This document shows positions 5,833 through 7,151 of a stretch of DNA of 7,151 nucleotides, one piece after another; positions within the stretch are counted from its first letter, which is position 1; each line of letters begins with the position of its first letter. The DNA comes from Rhodospirillales bacterium (lineage in GTDB: Bacteria; Pseudomonadota; Alphaproteobacteria; UBA8366; JADFVY01): the NCBI GenBank assembly GCA_024644185.1, contig JAHELM010000119.1:1-7151 (forward strand), written 5' to 3'. Under the pieces are notes generated by a model. That model was not told where the DNA came from. It searched no databases and saw only the letters and a list, made by a program, of their open reading frames with translations. The translations under genes were made by a program, and so were the position numbers.

Positions 5833-6915
5833 TCAGTTCTCGTAGCGTTTGCCGACCTTGTCGACCGTCGCCTTGGTCACGATCTGGGCGCGGGTGTCCA
5901 GATTGGCGGCGGCGATGCCGCGATCGATCTGCAGGTAAAGCTGCATGACCGGCCAGAAGCCCTGCAGGAAGGGCTGCTGGCCCAGCGAGCCGTCCAGATA
6001 ACCCTGGCGAATCTGGTCCTGCTGGGCCGGGCCGAGATCGAAGCCGTAGGAGCAGATCTTGTCGCCGATCTTCATCTGGGCGACGGCGTTGCCGAGCGCC
6101 GGGGTGACGAAGCCGTTGGCGGCGAAGGCCCCGACCACGTCGCCGCGCGATTCGATCAGGGTGACGATCGAGCCGACGATGTTGTTCGCGTCCACGTCGA
6201 CGCCGATATTGGTCGGCCCCGCATCGACCTTGAAGTCCTTCAGGCGGCCGGCCGCGTTCAGCACCTTCACCGCGGCCTCGAACGCCGCCGTGATGCGGTT
6301 GTTGACCTCGACATTGCCCAGCGTCGTGGTGTTCGGAAACAGGATGGTGCCGCCCTTGGCGCCGGAATCCAGCACGCATTTGGCCATCGCCTCGCCGCCG
6401 ATCGCCGCCGCCGATGCGGCCTGGCCGGTGTGGCTGATGCCGCTGCGGTCATACAGGTTCGGATCGAAGGAATTGGTGGTGGCCACCGGAACGCCGCGGC
6501 TCAGCAGCTTCTTGACGATATCGTCATAGGCGCCCGACTGCGGCGTCGTCATGATGACGCCGTCGATGGTCGGGTCCTGCATGATCTGGTTCAGAATTTC
6601 GATTTCGCGGGGAATGTCGTCAACCGGCGCCTCGGACCCCAGCATGATGAGATTGATGCCGAAGGCATCGGCCGCCACCTTCGCGCCCACATAGGTGGGG
6701 TCGAAAAAGCCGTTGCCGGCGGTGTGGGTGATGATGGCGAAGGTCAGCTTGCCATCCGCCGAGTGGTAGTTCTTCGTGCCCGGCGCTTCCTGTGCCGCCT
6801 GCTTGAAGGTGTAGCCGCCGACCGCCTTGTCCAGCATGCCGGTTTGCGCCGAAGCCGCCGTAGCCGCCAGCATCAGCCCCGCGGCAAGCGCCGCGATCTT
6901 GAACTCATGTCGCAT
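5833..6915 (-). CDS. Sugar ABC importer, periplasmic substrate-binding protein
   Basis: This 360-residue precursor is the ligand-binding subunit. Residues 1-23 are a Sec signal peptide (MRHEFK, an Ala/Leu core, cleavage after ASA before QTGML), so the mature protein is periplasmic. The rest fits the two-lobed sugar-binding family of the ribose/CUT2 group (Peripla_BP_4 type). The first strand is LTFAIITHTAGNGFFDP (57-73), followed by IDGVIMTTP (117-125), GVPVATTNSFDPN (141-153) and AANGFVTPALG (265-275); GQQPFLQGFWPVMQLYLQI (312-330) lies near the hinge and C-terminal helix. ATG 6913-6915 is chosen because GGAGG (6922-6926) lies 6 nt upstream and the signal peptide starts there; the frame open to 6993 adds only unconserved residues. 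It is the first gene of the importer operon, directly behind the promoter region. The family binds pentoses, hexoses, polyols and related ligands; I cannot name the ligand. Confidence 0.93.
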   Translation of the reverse strand: MRHEFKIAALAAGLMLAATAASAQTGMLDKAVGGYTFKQAAQEAPGTKNYHSADGKLTFAIITHTAGNGFFDPTYVGAKVAADAFGINLIMLGSEAPVDDIPREIEILNQIMQDPTIDGVIMTTPQSGAYDDIVKKLLSRGVPVATTNSFDPNLYDRSGISHTGQAASAAAIGGEAMAKCVLDSGAKGGTILFPNTTTLGNVEVNNRITAAFEAAVKVLNAAGRLKDFKVDAGPTNIGVDVDANNIVGSIVTLIESRGDVVGAFAANGFVTPALGNAVAQMKIGDKICSYGFDLGPAQQDQIRQGYLDGSLGQQPFLQGFWPVMQLYLQIDRGIAAANLDTRAQIVTKATVDKVGKRYEN

Positions 6916-6921
6916 CGGTAT

Positions 6922-6926
6922 CCTCC
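6922..6926 (-). promoter_or_regulatory. Strong ribosome binding site of the binding-protein gene
   Basis: GGAGG on the minus strand, 6 nt before ATG 6913-6915, is the strongest site in the window. This fits the high expression expected of a binding protein and rules out the longer frame starting at 6993. Confidence 0.78.
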
Positions 6927-6932
6927 CAGTGG

Positions 6933-6957
6933 ATTGCCCCGGTTCCGGGGATGCAAT
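6933..6957 (-). promoter_or_regulatory. Leader hairpin next to the Shine-Dalgarno site of the importer operon
   Basis: CCCCGG (6937-6942) and CCGGGG (6945-6950) form a 6-bp GC stem with a 2-nt gap, so in RNA the innermost pairs would open into a loop. ATTG (6933-6936) and CAAT (6954-6957) extend it past a 3-nt bulge. It ends 7 nt before the GGAGG site, close enough to affect ribosome access or mRNA stability. It does not match a riboswitch that I recognise. Confidence 0.45.
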
Positions 6958-6960
6958 GAT

Positions 6961-6986
6961 CCGGGTCATCTGGTGGCGCGACCCGG
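6961..6986 (-). promoter_or_regulatory. Second leader hairpin of the importer operon
   Basis: CCGGGTC (6961-6967) and GACCCGG (6980-6986) form a perfect 7-bp inverted repeat around 12 nt. No T tract follows on the minus strand. With the hairpin at 6933-6957 it makes most of the GC-rich part of an otherwise AT-rich leader. Confidence 0.45.
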
Positions 6987-7020
6987 GCTTCATTCCTTTT
7001 ATTTACTTCTGCATGAAAAG

Positions 7021-7049
7021 AAAATATTTCGACATCTGTCACGAGTCAA
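7021..7049 (-). promoter_or_regulatory. Sigma70-type promoter of the importer operon
   Basis: On the minus strand TTGACT (7044-7049, 5 of 6 consensus) is followed after exactly 17 bp by TATTTT (7021-7026, 4 of 6). The surroundings are AT-rich, unlike the coding DNA. Transcription would start near 7014 and give a leader of about 100 nt before the binding-protein ATG. This is the best promoter in the window. Confidence 0.6.
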
Positions 7050-7074
7050 TCGAAACTTACCCACGCATTGGCCA

Positions 7075-7110
7075 GTCATTGCGCAATTGATGACGTTTTT
7101 GTCATATTGC
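7075..7110. promoter_or_regulatory. Inverted-repeat cluster upstream of the importer promoter, possible regulator site
   Basis: GTCAT (7075-7079), ATGAC (7090-7094) and GTCAT (7101-7105) are three half-sites in alternating orientation. The last two are framed by GCAAT (7083-7087) and ATTGC (7106-7110), giving a 10-bp dyad with a 2-nt bulge and a 6-nt centre. A perfect 10-bp palindrome ATTGCGCAAT (7078-7087) lies between the first two. The cluster is about 26 bp upstream of the -35 box, where an activator, or a repressor with a second site, could bind. The regulator is unknown and may be encoded beyond the right edge. Confidence 0.45.
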
Positions 7111-7151
7111 ATCGCACAATCGATTCGTGCCGTGTTGCTTTTTTTCGTCGC

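Noticed and set aside
3363..5948. Very long plus-strand open frame (861 codons) opposite the permease
   Set aside because: It is antisense to the permease and ATPase, which have clear motifs. The translation is rich in Gln, Asp, Gly, His and Arg with no recognisable domain, as expected for the opposite strand of GC-rich coding DNA.
6916..6993. 26-residue N-terminal extension of the binding protein
   Set aside because: It would put charged, unconserved residues before a clear signal peptide and ignore the GGAGG site at 6922-6926.
7099..7127. Plus-strand divergent promoter from TTGTCA
   Set aside because: The -35 box is good, but the best -10 match (GATTCG) is poor and no plus-strand gene is visible before the window ends.
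7139..7145. Run of seven T near the right edge as a plus-strand terminator tail
   Set aside because: No stable stem lies directly before it, and no plus-strand gene leads into it.

Overview
The window is GC-rich chromosomal sequence read almost entirely from the minus strand. The GC-rich codon use, strong Shine-Dalgarno sites (GGGAG/GGAGG) and the protein families (a FrcABC-like sugar importer and a rhizobial-type betaine-homocysteine methyltransferase) suggest an alphaproteobacterium. I cannot name the genus. No RNA gene, insertion sequence, phage gene or CRISPR array is visible.

Reading along the minus strand, that is from right to left: (1) 6916-7151 is an AT-rich control region with a good sigma70-type promoter (TTGACT, 17 bp, TATTTT), an upstream dyad with repeated GTCAT/ATGAC half-sites, and a leader of about 100 nt with two hairpins. 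(2) 2741-6915 holds a three-gene CUT2-type sugar ABC importer: a periplasmic binding protein (360 aa), a double-length permease made of two fused RbsC-like halves (750 aa), and a single-domain ATPase (251 aa). A 10-bp stem-loop followed by T residues lies between the binding protein and the permease and probably sets their expression ratio. (3) 2537-2740 is a 204-bp spacer with a phased 11/12-bp tandem repeat. (4) 1523-2536 encodes a betaine-homocysteine S-methyltransferase-like enzyme. (5) 437-1447 encodes an aldo/keto reductase that starts at TTG. (6) 171-436 is a structured spacer with several hairpins and a LacI-type palindrome. (7) 1-170 is the start of an exported protein, cut by the window edge.

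The importer genes clearly work together: the binding protein captures a sugar-like ligand in the periplasm, the fused permease supplies both membrane halves, and two copies of the ATPase should power it. The methyltransferase makes methionine from homocysteine and a methyl donor such as glycine betaine. The reductase probably acts on a sugar or other carbonyl compound with NADPH. Whether these two enzymes share the importer transcript or its substrate is not shown by the sequence. No sugar kinase, isomerase or regulator gene lies in the window, so the ligand stays open.

I found no clear sign of a wholly new system. The points most worth checking are the fused permease paired with a single-domain ATPase, the phased repeat before the methyltransferase, and the dyad cluster upstream of the importer promoter.
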